A stretch of DNA of 64,000 nt from assembly GCA_942492715.1 (NCBI GenBank), contig CALOFW010000017.1, forward strand, positions 124,001 to 188,000. Reading direction: 5' to 3'. Positions 53,505 through 62,618 of the stretch are shown one piece after another (position 1 is the first letter of the stretch; the number at the start of each line of letters is the position of its first letter). A program made the translations under genes and the position numbers. The stretch is from Sva-07 sp942492715. GTDB lineage: Bacteria; Actinomycetota; Acidimicrobiia; Acidimicrobiales; Ilumatobacteraceae. The notes beneath the pieces were generated by a model, which saw only the letters and a list, made by a program, of their open reading frames with translations, searched no databases and was not told the origin of the DNA.

Positions 53505-53674
53505 GACCACTCCCTCGAATTCGACGAAAACCGTGTTGCTGGCGGAACTCGCGGGCGATGGTCGACCGCGAACAGAACGTAGCGCTGTATCGGCACACCG
53601 GACCGGGAACTTGAGCGCGGATTCGCGAGTTCACCCGAAGTGGGGGACCTGCCGATTCGACCAGGCGACTTGAC

Positions 53675-53680
53675 TAGCCT
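53675..53680 (+). promoter_or_regulatory. -10 element (TAGCCT) of the LLM oxidoreductase gene
   Basis: TAGCCT lies 6 nt before the GTG at 53687, favouring that start over the ATG at 53702. Confidence 0.5.
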
Positions 53681-53686
53681 CGGAAG

Positions 53687-54613
53687 GTGCCCGAACGTCG
53701 CATGAAGATCGGTGTCCAACTCCCCGAGGTCGAGTGGGAGGTTCCGTTCCCGGAGCTGATCGCCATGGCGAAGACCGCCGAGGCGGTCGGCTTCGACTCG
53801 CTCTGGCTCGGCGACCACCTGCTGTACGAACTCGAGGTCGGCGATCGCGGACCATGGGAGGTGTGGACGTCGCTGGCGGCGATCGCTGCGTCGACCTCGA
53901 CGATCGAGATCGGACCGCTGGTGGCATCGACCGGCTTCCACGCACCGGCGATGCTGGCCAAGCAGGCGACGACGGTCGACGCGATCTCCGGCGGACGTCT
54001 GATCCTCGGGCTGGGTGCCGGGTGGAACCGTCGCGAGTACGACGCGTTCGGCTTCGCCTACGACCACCGCGTCAGCCGGTTCGAGGAGGCGTTCACGATC
54101 GTGCGGACACTGCTCCGCGAGGGCGAGATCGACTTCCACGGCGACTGGTACGACCTCGAGCGTTGCGTGCTGCACCCGCGGGCGAGGAACGCTGGGCCCG
54201 CGCTGATGGTCGGCTCGATCGGCGCTCGGATGCTCGACATCACCCTGCCCCACGTCGAGGCCTGGAACATGTGGTGGAGCCAGTACGGCAACACGGTCCA
54301 GGGGTTCCGGCACGAGAAGGAACGCGTCGACGCGCTGATCGACGCTGCCGGCAGGACCGGGAAGGTCGCAGCGACCGCAGCGGTCCTGGTCCAACTCGAA
54401 GGTGGGCTCGGCCGCCAGATGGGTGACTACGACGACTTCGACACGGTGCGGCCGATCACCGGCACACCCGAGCAACTCGCCGATCGACTCCGTGAGTTCG
54501 AGGACGCAGGGGCGGTCCACGTCCAACTCGTCGTCGACCCGATCACGCGTGAGTCGATCGAGTGGTTCGCGGACGTCCTCGCCGCGTTCCACCGGCGGCC
54601 GACGACCGAGTGA
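53687..54613 (+). CDS. LLM-class F420-dependent oxidoreductase
   Basis: This 308-residue luciferase-like TIM-barrel protein has MKIGVQLPEVEW at the first strand, FDSLWLGDHLL, the flavin-pocket block PAMLAKQATTVDAISGGRLILGLGAGW and the C-terminal ITGTPEQLADRLREF. Actinobacterial members mostly use reduced coenzyme F420 to reduce or oxidise small molecules; FMN use is possible. The GTG at 53687 is chosen from the leaderless -10; ATG 53702 is the alternative. It is convergent with the isomerase-like gene, 3 nt apart. Confidence 0.9.
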   Translation: MPERRMKIGVQLPEVEWEVPFPELIAMAKTAEAVGFDSLWLGDHLLYELEVGDRGPWEVWTSLAAIAASTSTIEIGPLVASTGFHAPAMLAKQATTVDAISGGRLILGLGAGWNRREYDAFGFAYDHRVSRFEEAFTIVRTLLREGEIDFHGDWYDLERCVLHPRARNAGPALMVGSIGARMLDITLPHVEAWNMWWSQYGNTVQGFRHEKERVDALIDAAGRTGKVAATAAVLVQLEGGLGRQMGDYDDFDTVRPITGTPEQLADRLREFEDAGAVHVQLVVDPITRESIEWFADVLAAFHRRPTTE

Positions 54614-54616
54614 CGC

Positions 54617-55894
54617 TCAGTCGGCGACAGCGAGCGTCCACCAACGGCGCAGTCGCTCCTCGTGATGACCCGATGCGAGGACGATGTGGTTGCCCAACGG
54701 CCGCTCGAGCAACTCGCGCACGTGACCGCTCGACAGCGCGACCGTGACCTGCGTGCGGCAGAGGTCGGGATCGTCGCCGGTGTCGACGATGTCCCCCTCC
54801 ACGATCCAGCACTCGTCGAGATCGCTGCCACCGAGGCGCAGCAGCGTGACCGGCTGCGACGCGAAGTGTCCGCTGATGCCGACACCCTTGCCGGACTCGA
54901 AGTGTGTGTCGAGCGCGAACCCGTCGAGCATCGACGGCGCCACCGTGCAGTGCGCGAGCACCAGCCGGTTCTCGTCGACCTCGACGGTCGCGGGGTTCGC
55001 CATCCACGACGGCTGATCGAGGAGGTGACGCACGAGCAACATCGCGAGCGTCGACGGGACATCGCCCTCGCAGCCGGCGACGATGCCGTCGTCGTTCAGA
55101 CTTGCGAGCGCCAGGCAACCCGACGTACCGGGGTCGCCGAGGAGATCGAAGCAACGCACGGTGACGGCGTCGAGCGCATGGTCGTCGAGCACGTCGCCGA
55201 GCGCGGAACGCACGCCCATCGCATCGCTGACCGCACGCGCGTCCACCGTGGTACGGGTCGGATCGGCGACCGTCGTGAACCGCTCGGCGAGCGCGCCCGT
55301 GGGGACCACCGGTATCCGCGTGAGCTCGATCATCCTGGTCGGATCCACGGTGACCAACTCGGGACCCCAGCGGCGCCGGACGACCTCCGCGGCGGGGCTG
55401 CTCGCCACGAGCCAGGACGACGGACCGCCGACGACGCCGAGACGGGTCGACCGGAACCTCCGAATGGCCTCGGCGTCGGAGACGCCCTCGTCGAGCCGGC
55501 GAGCGTCGGCGGCGGCGTCGCCGGTGACGAACACGATCCGGCCGCGGCCACCGTGCTGGTGGATCGCGGCGAGCGTCTCGAGGGCCGCCGGCAGCGAGTT
55601 GTGCGCACGATGAGCGACCAGCGTCACCACCTCGTCGCCGTGCGTCACCCGGCGTTCGGCGATCGCGTCGAGCACCGATCGCTCGGTTCCACCGGTGGCG
55701 ATCACGTACAACACGGGGACATCGCCACCATCGCCACCATCGACACCGTCGACACCGTCGACGAGCCGGCCGTCGAGCTGGTCGAGCACGCCGCGAACCG
55801 GAGTGGTGAGCTGGTCGACAGCGGCCGCATCGTGCAGCCCGGAGGCGAACACGGTGTAGTGGAACCGCGCGGTCGCGCCATCGGCGGCGATCAT
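54617..55894 (-). CDS. L-fucose/arabinose isomerase-like protein
   Basis: This 425-residue protein is similar to the fucose/arabinose isomerase fold family. Its C-terminal half has TVRCFDLL, GCLALASLNDDGIVAGCEGDVPST with the Glu-Asp pair that binds the metal in this family, and the DTHFESGKGVGISG loop. The N-terminal Rossmann-like half is shorter than in FucI (usually about 590 residues), as in the compact archaeal/actinobacterial relatives. It may isomerise an aldose/ketose or act on another sugar. The ATG overlaps the thioredoxin stop by ATGA (55891-55894), so it is coupled to that gene. Confidence 0.8.
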   Translation of the reverse strand: MIAADGATARFHYTVFASGLHDAAAVDQLTTPVRGVLDQLDGRLVDGVDGVDGGDGGDVPVLYVIATGGTERSVLDAIAERRVTHGDEVVTLVAHRAHNSLPAALETLAAIHQHGGRGRIVFVTGDAAADARRLDEGVSDAEAIRRFRSTRLGVVGGPSSWLVASSPAAEVVRRRWGPELVTVDPTRMIELTRIPVVPTGALAERFTTVADPTRTTVDARAVSDAMGVRSALGDVLDDHALDAVTVRCFDLLGDPGTSGCLALASLNDDGIVAGCEGDVPSTLAMLLVRHLLDQPSWMANPATVEVDENRLVLAHCTVAPSMLDGFALDTHFESGKGVGISGHFASQPVTLLRLGGSDLDECWIVEGDIVDTGDDPDLCRTQVTVALSSGHVRELLERPLGNHIVLASGHHEERLRRWWTLAVAD

Positions 55895-56310
55895 GCGAGC
55901 GCCTCGATGCGGGCCCTCAACACGTGCTCGGGCTGCGCGCCGACCACGGTCTCCACCACGTCACCCCCACGCATGAACAGCAGCATCGGGATGCTGCGCG
56001 CCTGATGGCGCTGCGCCGTGCTCGGCGACTCGTCGACGTTGACCTTCACGACCTTGAGATCGGCAGCGAACTCCACGGCGAGCTTCTCCAGGATCGGCGC
56101 CACCATGCGACAGGGCCCGCACCAGGGCGCCCACAGGTCGACGAGGACCAGCCGCTTGGTGTCGACCGCAGCGGCGAAGTCGGCATCGCCGGCCTCGACG
56201 AGCCAGGGAAGGTCGACGTGACAGCTCGCGCACCGAGGCGAACCCGATGCCGAGACCGGCACCCGATTCTTCGTCCGGCAGGCCGGGCACACAACCACCT
56301 GAGTCGCCAC
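55891..56310 (-). CDS. trxC: Thioredoxin with N-terminal zinc ribbon (Trx2/TrxC type)
   Basis: This 139-residue protein has a zinc ribbon C8-x2-C11...C27-x2-C30 followed by a thioredoxin domain with active site W-C64-G-P-C67 and cis-proline in ARSIPMLL. It reduces protein disulfides and is typical of the oxidative-stress thioredoxin 2. The GTG at 56310 has TACCGT (56318-56323, minus strand) 7 nt upstream, consistent with a leaderless start. It is the first gene of a two-gene coupled operon with the isomerase-like gene. Confidence 0.95.
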   Translation of the reverse strand: MATQVVVCPACRTKNRVPVSASGSPRCASCHVDLPWLVEAGDADFAAAVDTKRLVLVDLWAPWCGPCRMVAPILEKLAVEFAADLKVVKVNVDESPSTAQRHQARSIPMLLFMRGGDVVETVVGAQPEHVLRARIEALA

Positions 56311-56317
56311 CCCCCGG

Positions 56318-56323
56318 ACGGTA
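56318..56323 (-). promoter_or_regulatory. -10 element (TACCGT) of the thioredoxin operon
   Basis: TACCGT on the minus strand lies 7 nt before the GTG at 56310. Confidence 0.5.
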
Positions 56324-56411
56324 CGCGACGCCGACGTGATCGACCAGAGTCGATCGTCCCTCGGGTCGGTCCGTGCGATCGTTCGGGGCGCGGATCGGGT
56401 TCACTGGTGAC

Positions 56412-57911
56412 ATGGGCTATGTGATCGATCCGGCCGCCTCGGCATCACACGAGGTCCGCCGAGTCGCGCAGGAACGGCTCGGTGACGCGATCGACCGCCT
56501 CGACGAGGTGATTGCCGGCACCGGGGGCGACGTGGAGGCCGTGATCCACGACGTGCGGAAACGCTGCAAGGAGACCAGAGGCCTCGCCCGGCTCGTCCGC
56601 CCGTCGCTCGGCCGCGACTTCCGCGCAGTCGACCGTCTCGTCCGCGGCGCCGCCAACGAACTGTCGGCGACACGCGACGCGCACGCCCTGCTCGCGACCT
56701 TCGACACCCTGCTCGCCGCATCGTCGGCACACTCGGACAGCACACTCGCCCGGCTGCGATCGGTACGCGACCACCAGGCGACGTTGTCCGCCGCGGCGAC
56801 CGCATCGATCGAAGACGACGACGAGCGGGTCGTGGCCGCCCGAGCCCTGCTCGTCGAGGCGCGCGATCGCTCCCAGGAGTGGCGGGTTCCCGACCGCTGG
56901 GCGCCCCTGGGAGACGGTCTCGCTGCGACCTACGCCGATGGTCGACACTGGTTCCGCACCGCGTTCGACCAACCCACCGACCGCCGCATGCACGAGTGGC
57001 GCAAGTCGGTGAAGTACCTCTGGTATCAGACTCGGTTGCTCCGCAACGCCGCCCCGACGGTGATCGGCCCGATGGTCGATCAACTCGACGCGCTCGCCGA
57101 GGCGCTCGGCGATGATCACGACCTCGCCGTGCTGGTCGCACAGCTCGACGTCGAACCGAGTCGTTTCGGAGGCACCGACGCGGTCGAGGACGCGCGACGC
57201 CTGGCACGCGAACAACAAGATGTGCTCCGCGACGCGGCATTCCGCGCCGGGGCGACGATCTACGTCGAGTCACCCGACGCATTCCGCCGACGTATTCGCG
57301 GCTACTGGCGCCTCGCCGTGCGGTGGGGCCCCGAGCGTCCGGTCGGCGGCATCGCTGCGCTCGCCGACGCCACCACGCCCGCCGACGCCACTGCACGAAC
57401 CGGCGCTGATCCCGAGGCACCTGCCGGTCCGCGCACGACGATCGAGCGCGAACGAAAGTTCCTCGTCGAGGCGATCCCACCGGGTCTCGACCTGTCCGAT
57501 CGAGTCGAGATCCGCCAGGGGTACCTCGCCACCGGCACGCAGTCGTCGGTTCGGGTCCGCGACGCCGGAGCCGAGGGCTGCACGCTGACGTTCAAGGCGG
57601 GCAGAGGCGCCGAGCGCACGGAGCTGGAGTGGGCGATCGACCGCAACGACTTCGATGCCGCCTGGCCGCACACGGATGGCAAGCGGATCGCCAAGACCCG
57701 CCACCGGATCGCCGACGCCGGCCGGGTGATCGAACTCGACGTGTTCAGCGGCGCACAGCACGGGCTCGTCCTCGCCGAGGTCGAGTTCGAGTCGACCGAG
57801 GCGCTCGAGGCGTTCGAGGCGCCCGAATGGTTCGGTCTCGAGGTCACCGACGACGGTCGGTACACCAACGCCGCCCTGGCACTCGACGGTCTTCCCGACC
57901 ACGCTGACTGA
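56412..57911 (+). CDS. CHAD-CYTH domain protein (polyphosphate-binding / triphosphate enzyme)
   Basis: This 499-residue protein has an N-terminal CHAD helical domain (about 1-310) with the conserved His-x2-Arg-Lys helices VIHDVRKRCKETRGL and MHEWRKSVKYLWYQ that bind polyphosphate. Its C-terminal CYTH domain (about 340-495) has the E345-R-E347-R-K349 signature of triphosphate tunnel enzymes. CYTH members hydrolyse triphosphate or make cAMP or thiamine-triphosphate products; with CHAD the likely substrate is inorganic tri/polyphosphate. The usual fused order is CYTH first; here it is reversed. The ATG at 56412 is chosen because the CHAD domain begins there. Confidence 0.9.
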   Translation: MGYVIDPAASASHEVRRVAQERLGDAIDRLDEVIAGTGGDVEAVIHDVRKRCKETRGLARLVRPSLGRDFRAVDRLVRGAANELSATRDAHALLATFDTLLAASSAHSDSTLARLRSVRDHQATLSAAATASIEDDDERVVAARALLVEARDRSQEWRVPDRWAPLGDGLAATYADGRHWFRTAFDQPTDRRMHEWRKSVKYLWYQTRLLRNAAPTVIGPMVDQLDALAEALGDDHDLAVLVAQLDVEPSRFGGTDAVEDARRLAREQQDVLRDAAFRAGATIYVESPDAFRRRIRGYWRLAVRWGPERPVGGIAALADATTPADATARTGADPEAPAGPRTTIERERKFLVEAIPPGLDLSDRVEIRQGYLATGTQSSVRVRDAGAEGCTLTFKAGRGAERTELEWAIDRNDFDAAWPHTDGKRIAKTRHRIADAGRVIELDVFSGAQHGLVLAEVEFESTEALEAFEAPEWFGLEVTDDGRYTNAALALDGLPDHAD

Positions 57912-57936
57912 CCGCTGGGTGCGCCTTCGCCGGAGC

Positions 57937-57942
57937 TAACGT
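57937..57942 (+). promoter_or_regulatory. -10 element (TAACGT) of the YbaY-like lipoprotein gene
   Basis: TAACGT lies 8 nt before the ATG at 57951. Confidence 0.4.
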
Positions 57943-57950
57943 CGGCGCGC

Positions 57951-58367
57951 ATGAAGCTGTTCGTCGCTCTTGCGGTGGCAGCCATCGTGTTCGCGGCATG
58001 CAGCAGCGACGACACCGCGGCCGACACGATGGTGACCGGCTCCGTGATGGCACCGCCCGAGGCACCACCGGTGGCCGAACTCCCGCCATCAGCCGTCCTC
58101 ACTGTCAGCCTGCAGGACGTGAGCATCGCCGATGCTCCCGCCACCGTGCTCTCGACGCAGACGTTCGAGCTCACCGAGTTCCCCATCGCGTTCGAGCTCG
58201 CATACGACCTCGGTGACATCGTCGACAACCACACGTATGCCGTAGCCGCGCGGGTCGATGCCGGCGGCGATCTCCTGATGATCAGCGACACGATCGCCCC
58301 GGTGATCACCCGCGGTGCGCCGACGAGCGGGGTCGACGTGGCACTCGTGTACGTCGCCGACAACTGA
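57951..58367 (+). CDS. YbaY/YscW-like lipoprotein
   Basis: This 138-residue lipoprotein has a signal sequence MKLFVALAVAAIVFAAC with lipid cysteine C17. It is followed by a small beta-sandwich carrying the family block LPPSAVLTVSLQDVSIADAPATVL. YbaY-type proteins are envelope lipoproteins of unknown function; the related YscW is a secretin pilotin. No secretion system is nearby. Confidence 0.85.
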   Translation: MKLFVALAVAAIVFAACSSDDTAADTMVTGSVMAPPEAPPVAELPPSAVLTVSLQDVSIADAPATVLSTQTFELTEFPIAFELAYDLGDIVDNHTYAVAARVDAGGDLLMISDTIAPVITRGAPTSGVDVALVYVADN

Positions 58368-58371
58368 ACCA

Positions 58372-58388
58372 CCCCGACCGCGTCGGGG
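58372..58388 (+). terminator. Hairpin terminator after the YbaY-like gene
   Basis: CCCCGAC (58372-58378), CGC loop, GTCGGGG (58382-58388): a perfect 7-bp GC stem 4 nt past the stop codon. There is no T-tract. Confidence 0.5.
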
Positions 58389-58416
58389 AGGCCGGTGACG
58401 AGCTGGCAAGCTCCTG

Positions 58417-59883
58417 ATGATGAGCGACCTGCACTGGATGTCCGCCACCGAGATCGCCGCGGCGATTCGGCAACGACAGCTCTCGAGCGTCGAGGTCCTC
58501 GACCACCTCACCACCCGCATCGAGGCACTCGACGGCCCGGTCAACGCCGTGGTGCAGTGGGACCTCGACCGAGCTCGAGCGACCGCCCGCGCTGCGGACG
58601 AGTCGGTCGTTGCCGGCGAACCCCTCGGGGTGTTGCACGGCGTGCCGCTGACGATCAAGGACTCCTTCCAGACCGAGGGGTGCATCACCACCTCCGGATC
58701 GCCGGACCTGGCTCGGTACGTACCACCGCAGGACGCGTGGCCGGTCGCCGAGCTTCGAGCGTCCGGGGCGATCCCGTTCGCCAAGACCAACCTGCCCCTG
58801 TTCGCCGACGACATCCAGAGCTTCAACGACGTCTACGGCACCACGAACAACCCGCACGATCCGAGCCGCACCCCCGGCGGATCGTCCGGCGGGTCGACCG
58901 CGGCGCTCGCAATGGGCTTCACACCACTCGAGGTCGGCAGCGACATCGGCGGATCGATCCGCGTGCCCGCGCACTACAGCGGCGTCATGGGTCACAAACC
59001 GAGCTACGGCGTCGTGCCCGGCCACGGCCAGATCCCCGGCATGCCGGGCACCCTCACCCAGGCCGACCTGGCCGTCGTCGGCCCACTGGCGCGCACCGTC
59101 GACGACCTCGAGGTCGGCCTCGACGTCCTCGCCGGACCCGACCGTTGGATGACACCGGCGTGGTCTCTCGAGCTTCCGCCGAGCCGGGCGCAGGCGCTCA
59201 CCGACTTCCGCATCGCCGCCTGGATCGACGACACCGAGGCACCGGTCGACCGCGACACCCGGCGCGTGCTCGATGACACCGTCGGCGCGCTCGCTGACGC
59301 CGGTGGCCGCATCGACACCGAGGCCCGTCCGAGCTTCACGCTGTCGAAGGCGTTCACGGTCTACGGCGATCTGCTCTTTGCAGCCCTCTCCGGCGGCGTC
59401 CCGAAAGACCGCCTCGACGAGTACGCCGCCGCGACCGGCGACGACGCGATGGCGTGGATCAAGCGGGCGTCCGCGGCGCGGCACCGCGACTGGTTGTCGA
59501 ACAACGAGCGGCGCCTGCAGATCCGAGAACGCTGGGCCGAGTTCTTCGAGGGCGTCGACGCCATCCTCCTCCCGGTGCATCCACGCCCCGCGCTCGTCCA
59601 CGACCACTCGATGCCGCAGTTCGAGCGCACCGTCGACATCGACGGCGTCGAGCGCCCCTACCTCGACCTGTGGAAGTGGATCGCTCCCGCCGGCGTCGGC
59701 TTGCTCCCGGCCACGGTCGTCCCGGTCGGAACGAGCACCGATGGCCTCCCGATCGGCGTCCAGATCGTCGGCCCGTTCCTCCACGACCGCACCACGCTGC
59801 AGCTGGCTCGACTGATCTCGGAGATCATGGCGGACCGCAACGGATGGCCGGCGGCGTGCCCGCGTCCCGACCTGGCCGGCTGA
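58417..59883 (+). CDS. Amidase-signature family hydrolase (2)
   Basis: This 488-residue amidase-signature enzyme has a complete triad: K81 in LTIKDSF, cis-Ser S156 in PGGSSGG, and nucleophile S180 in SDIGGSIRVPA. It is distinct from amidase 1 at 21604-23076. The substrate is unknown. The start may be ATG 58417 or the adjoining ATG 58420; a CAAGCT hexamer lies 4 and 7 nt upstream respectively. It is convergent with the class III aminotransferase, 10 nt apart. Confidence 0.93.
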   Translation: MMSDLHWMSATEIAAAIRQRQLSSVEVLDHLTTRIEALDGPVNAVVQWDLDRARATARAADESVVAGEPLGVLHGVPLTIKDSFQTEGCITTSGSPDLARYVPPQDAWPVAELRASGAIPFAKTNLPLFADDIQSFNDVYGTTNNPHDPSRTPGGSSGGSTAALAMGFTPLEVGSDIGGSIRVPAHYSGVMGHKPSYGVVPGHGQIPGMPGTLTQADLAVVGPLARTVDDLEVGLDVLAGPDRWMTPAWSLELPPSRAQALTDFRIAAWIDDTEAPVDRDTRRVLDDTVGALADAGGRIDTEARPSFTLSKAFTVYGDLLFAALSGGVPKDRLDEYAAATGDDAMAWIKRASAARHRDWLSNNERRLQIRERWAEFFEGVDAILLPVHPRPALVHDHSMPQFERTVDIDGVERPYLDLWKWIAPAGVGLLPATVVPVGTSTDGLPIGVQIVGPFLHDRTTLQLARLISEIMADRNGWPAACPRPDLAG

Positions 59884-59893
59884 CCAGCGCCGA

Positions 59894-61129
59894 TCAGGTC
59901 GCGTCGATCAGGGCTTTGTCGAGCACGGTGAGCGCCAGGTCGATCTCGTCGGCGGTGACGGTCAACGGCGGCATGAACCGCAGTGTGGTCCCTGCCGCTC
60001 CGGCGGTCATCGTGATCAGCTTGCCCTCGCGCAGGCAGTGCGAGACGATCGCCGAAGTCCGCGCCGATGTGTCGAACTGGGCTGCGATCATCAGCCCGAG
60101 CGCACGAACCTGCACGATCGACTCGTGATGCTCCTGCAGCCGGCGCAACCCGTCGGCGAGCTGACGGCCACGGTCGTTGACCGCAGCCATGAAGCCGTCG
60201 GCCGTGAGCACCTCGATCGTCGCGAGCGCCGCTGCACACCCCATCGGGTTGCCGCCGTAGGTGCCGCCATGCGATCCGGTGGGCCACCGATCGTCGAGTT
60301 CGCGCCTCGTGCCGAGTGCCGAGAAGGGGAACCCGGAAGCGATGCCCTTCGCCATGCAGACGATGTCGGGCTGCACGTCGTAGTGCTCGATCGCGAACAT
60401 CTTGCCCGTACGCCCGAACCCGGACTGGACCTCGTCGGCGATGAAGAGCATCCCGTGCTCCTTGCAGCGACGGTCGATCGCCTCGAGGAAGCCGGCAGGT
60501 GCAGCGATGTAGCCGCCCTCGCCGAGCACCGGCTCGATGATCACCGCTGCGGTCTCCGACGGCGCCGTCACGCTGGTGAGCAGTTCGTCGAACCCGGCGA
60601 TCGCGCGCGCCACCTCCGCCTGCACGTCGTCGGCGCGGACGTTCGGGTAGGGGGCGATGAAGATTCCCGACGGGAGCGGCGCATGGCCCGCTCGGTACAC
60701 GGTCTTCGACGTGGTCATCGCCATCGCCTGGTGCGTGCGGCCGTGGAAGCTGCCCTGGAACACGATGATGTTCGGACGGCCCGTCGCCTGCTTGGCCAAC
60801 TTCACCGCCGCCTCGGTGATCTCGGCGCCGGAGTTCGCGTAGAAGAACGTGTCGATGCCCGGCGGTGAGATCTCGGCGAGCTTCGCCGCGAGGGGCTGCA
60901 TCAGGTCGTGGGTGTACACGTTTGCCTGAGCGTGGACGAAGCGCGTCGCCTGCTCCGCGATCGCCGTGGTCACCTGCGGATGGCTGTGGCCGGTCGACGT
61001 GACGGCGATCCCCCCACTGAAGTCGAGGTAGCGATCTCCGGACGTGGTGGTCACCCACGATCCCTCACCCGAGGCGACCTCGAGGTCGGTGACCTTGAAC
61101 CACACGTGCGACAGGTTGTCGGCGTTCAT
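59894..61129 (-). CDS. Class III aminotransferase (4-aminobutyrate/diamine type)
   Basis: This 411-residue PLP enzyme has the GAEITEAAVKLAKQ block, the PLP aspartate D232 in ADEVQSGFGR, and the Schiff-base lysine K261 in MAKGIASGFP. It resembles 4-aminobutyrate, putrescine or acetylornithine aminotransferases. The ATG at 61129 lies 7 nt after the stop of the FAD oxidase gene on the same strand, so the two form one operon. Together they suggest breakdown of an amine or diamine to a semialdehyde and then transamination. The exact amine is not decided. Confidence 0.93.
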   Translation of the reverse strand: MNADNLSHVWFKVTDLEVASGEGSWVTTTSGDRYLDFSGGIAVTSTGHSHPQVTTAIAEQATRFVHAQANVYTHDLMQPLAAKLAEISPPGIDTFFYANSGAEITEAAVKLAKQATGRPNIIVFQGSFHGRTHQAMAMTTSKTVYRAGHAPLPSGIFIAPYPNVRADDVQAEVARAIAGFDELLTSVTAPSETAAVIIEPVLGEGGYIAAPAGFLEAIDRRCKEHGMLFIADEVQSGFGRTGKMFAIEHYDVQPDIVCMAKGIASGFPFSALGTRRELDDRWPTGSHGGTYGGNPMGCAAALATIEVLTADGFMAAVNDRGRQLADGLRRLQEHHESIVQVRALGLMIAAQFDTSARTSAIVSHCLREGKLITMTAGAAGTTLRFMPPLTVTADEIDLALTVLDKALIDAT

Positions 61130-61136
61130 CGGCTCA

Positions 61137-62534
61137 TCATCCCACGATGCGGTCGAGGACGGAAGCGAGACGTGAGGTTCGTTGCGTGCGTTGCTCGACG
61201 TCGTCGACCAGACCGGCGACGCGGAGTGCGCCGTTGATCGCCGTCCAGCGCAGCGGCTCGGGCTCCCAGCGCCGTGACCGGTGCCCCACCCAGGGGAGGG
61301 ACACGAGGTCGGAGTCGTTCCCGACGATGAGGTCGGCGAGCGTGCGGCCCGCCAGGTTGGTGGCTGCGACTCCCTCACCGACGTATCCGCCCGCCCACGC
61401 GAGACCGGTCGACCGGTCGAGGCCGACCGAGGGCCGCCAATCGCGCGGGACGGCGAGCACCCCGCCCCAGCGGTGGGTGATGCGAGCGTCTCGGATCGCC
61501 GGCAACAGGTCACGAAGCGTGGCAACGATCCCTTCGTGGACGCCTGACGACGCCTCCGTTGCTGCGTCGATGCCGGACCCGTACCGGTACGGCGCACCGC
61601 GCCCGCCGAACGCGATCCGATCGTCGGTCGTCCGCTGCCCGTAGATCACCATGCGGCGGTCGTCCGCGAAGGTCTCCCTCCCGCGTAGGCCGATGCCGTC
61701 CCACACGTCTGCGGGCAACGGCTCGGTGGCGACCATCAGCGAGTAGAGCGGGACCATGGTGCGGCGATGGCCGACGAGATCCCTGGTGTACGCCTCCGTG
61801 GCGCGAACCACGACGTCGGCGCGGACGACGCCGAGGTCGGTCATCACCCGAGCCGACGACGTCGCCGTCCGACCGATGATCTCGCGGACCGTCGTGCCCT
61901 CGACGATCGTGCCGCCGAGCCGCTCGACGGCGTCGGCCAGCCCCCTGGCGAGTCGTGCAGGCTGCACGCGAGCCGCGGGGGCGTAGAGCACGCCGCTGAG
62001 GACGTCGGACGCCGCCATGTGGCCGATCGCCTCATCGGCGTCGAGCAGCCGGAGCACGTCGTCGCCGAAACCGTGGCGTCGATGGGCGTCGACCTCGGCG
62101 CGCTGGCGGTCCGCCTGCGGAACGGTCCGGGCAACTCGGATCACGCCCCCTCGAACGAATCCGCAGTCGATGCCCTCGTCGGCGACGGTGCGACCCACCT
62201 CGTCGACGGTGTCCATGATCGCTCGCGTCATGGCGACACCCGCTTCGGGACCGGCAGCGGCAACTGCGCCGTGCAGTCCACCGGCCAGTTCCCCGACGCA
62301 CCACCCGCCGTTGCGGCCCGAGGCTCCGAAGCCGACCACCTCGCGTTCGATCACGAGCACCCGGATCGACGGATCGGCCTGCAACAGCGAATAGGCCGTC
62401 CACAGGCCGGTGTAGCCCGCTCCGACGATCGCGACGTCGACGTCGGTCGGCCCGGTCAGCGGCCGGCGGCGCCGGATCGGTCCGTCGAGTTGGTCGAGCC
62501 AGAGCGACCGCGACCGCAGATGGGCGTCGTCCAT
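61137..62534 (-). CDS. FAD-dependent amine oxidase (gamma-glutamylputrescine oxidase / DAO family)
   Basis: This 465-residue DAO-family flavoprotein has the N-terminal dinucleotide motif VAIVGAGYTGLWTAYSL (near residue 35), the SGRNGGWCVG block typical of PuuB-like oxidases, and the C-terminal FAD loop WAGGYVGEGVAATNLAGR. It oxidises a secondary or primary amine to an aldehyde with release of hydrogen peroxide. The ATG at 62534 has TACGAT (62542-62547, minus strand) 7 nt upstream. It is the first gene of the operon with the class III aminotransferase and is divergent from the saccharopine-dehydrogenase-like gene. Confidence 0.92.
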   Translation of the reverse strand: MDDAHLRSRSLWLDQLDGPIRRRRPLTGPTDVDVAIVGAGYTGLWTAYSLLQADPSIRVLVIEREVVGFGASGRNGGWCVGELAGGLHGAVAAAGPEAGVAMTRAIMDTVDEVGRTVADEGIDCGFVRGGVIRVARTVPQADRQRAEVDAHRRHGFGDDVLRLLDADEAIGHMAASDVLSGVLYAPAARVQPARLARGLADAVERLGGTIVEGTTVREIIGRTATSSARVMTDLGVVRADVVVRATEAYTRDLVGHRRTMVPLYSLMVATEPLPADVWDGIGLRGRETFADDRRMVIYGQRTTDDRIAFGGRGAPYRYGSGIDAATEASSGVHEGIVATLRDLLPAIRDARITHRWGGVLAVPRDWRPSVGLDRSTGLAWAGGYVGEGVAATNLAGRTLADLIVGNDSDLVSLPWVGHRSRRWEPEPLRWTAINGALRVAGLVDDVEQRTQRTSRLASVLDRIVG

Positions 62535-62541
62535 GGAGCGG

Positions 62542-62547
62542 ATCGTA
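62542..62547 (-). promoter_or_regulatory. -10 element (TACGAT) of the amine oxidase operon
   Basis: TACGAT on the minus strand lies 7 nt before the ATG at 62534. The divergent gene has TACATT (62605-62610) 8 nt before its own ATG, so both promoters share the 84-nt gap. Confidence 0.5.
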
Positions 62548-62618
62548 CCCAGCAACGGCCGGGCGCGCCGTCGGGCAGGCTGCTCTCGGATGTCATCGGC
62601 GCAGTACATTGCCAGCCC

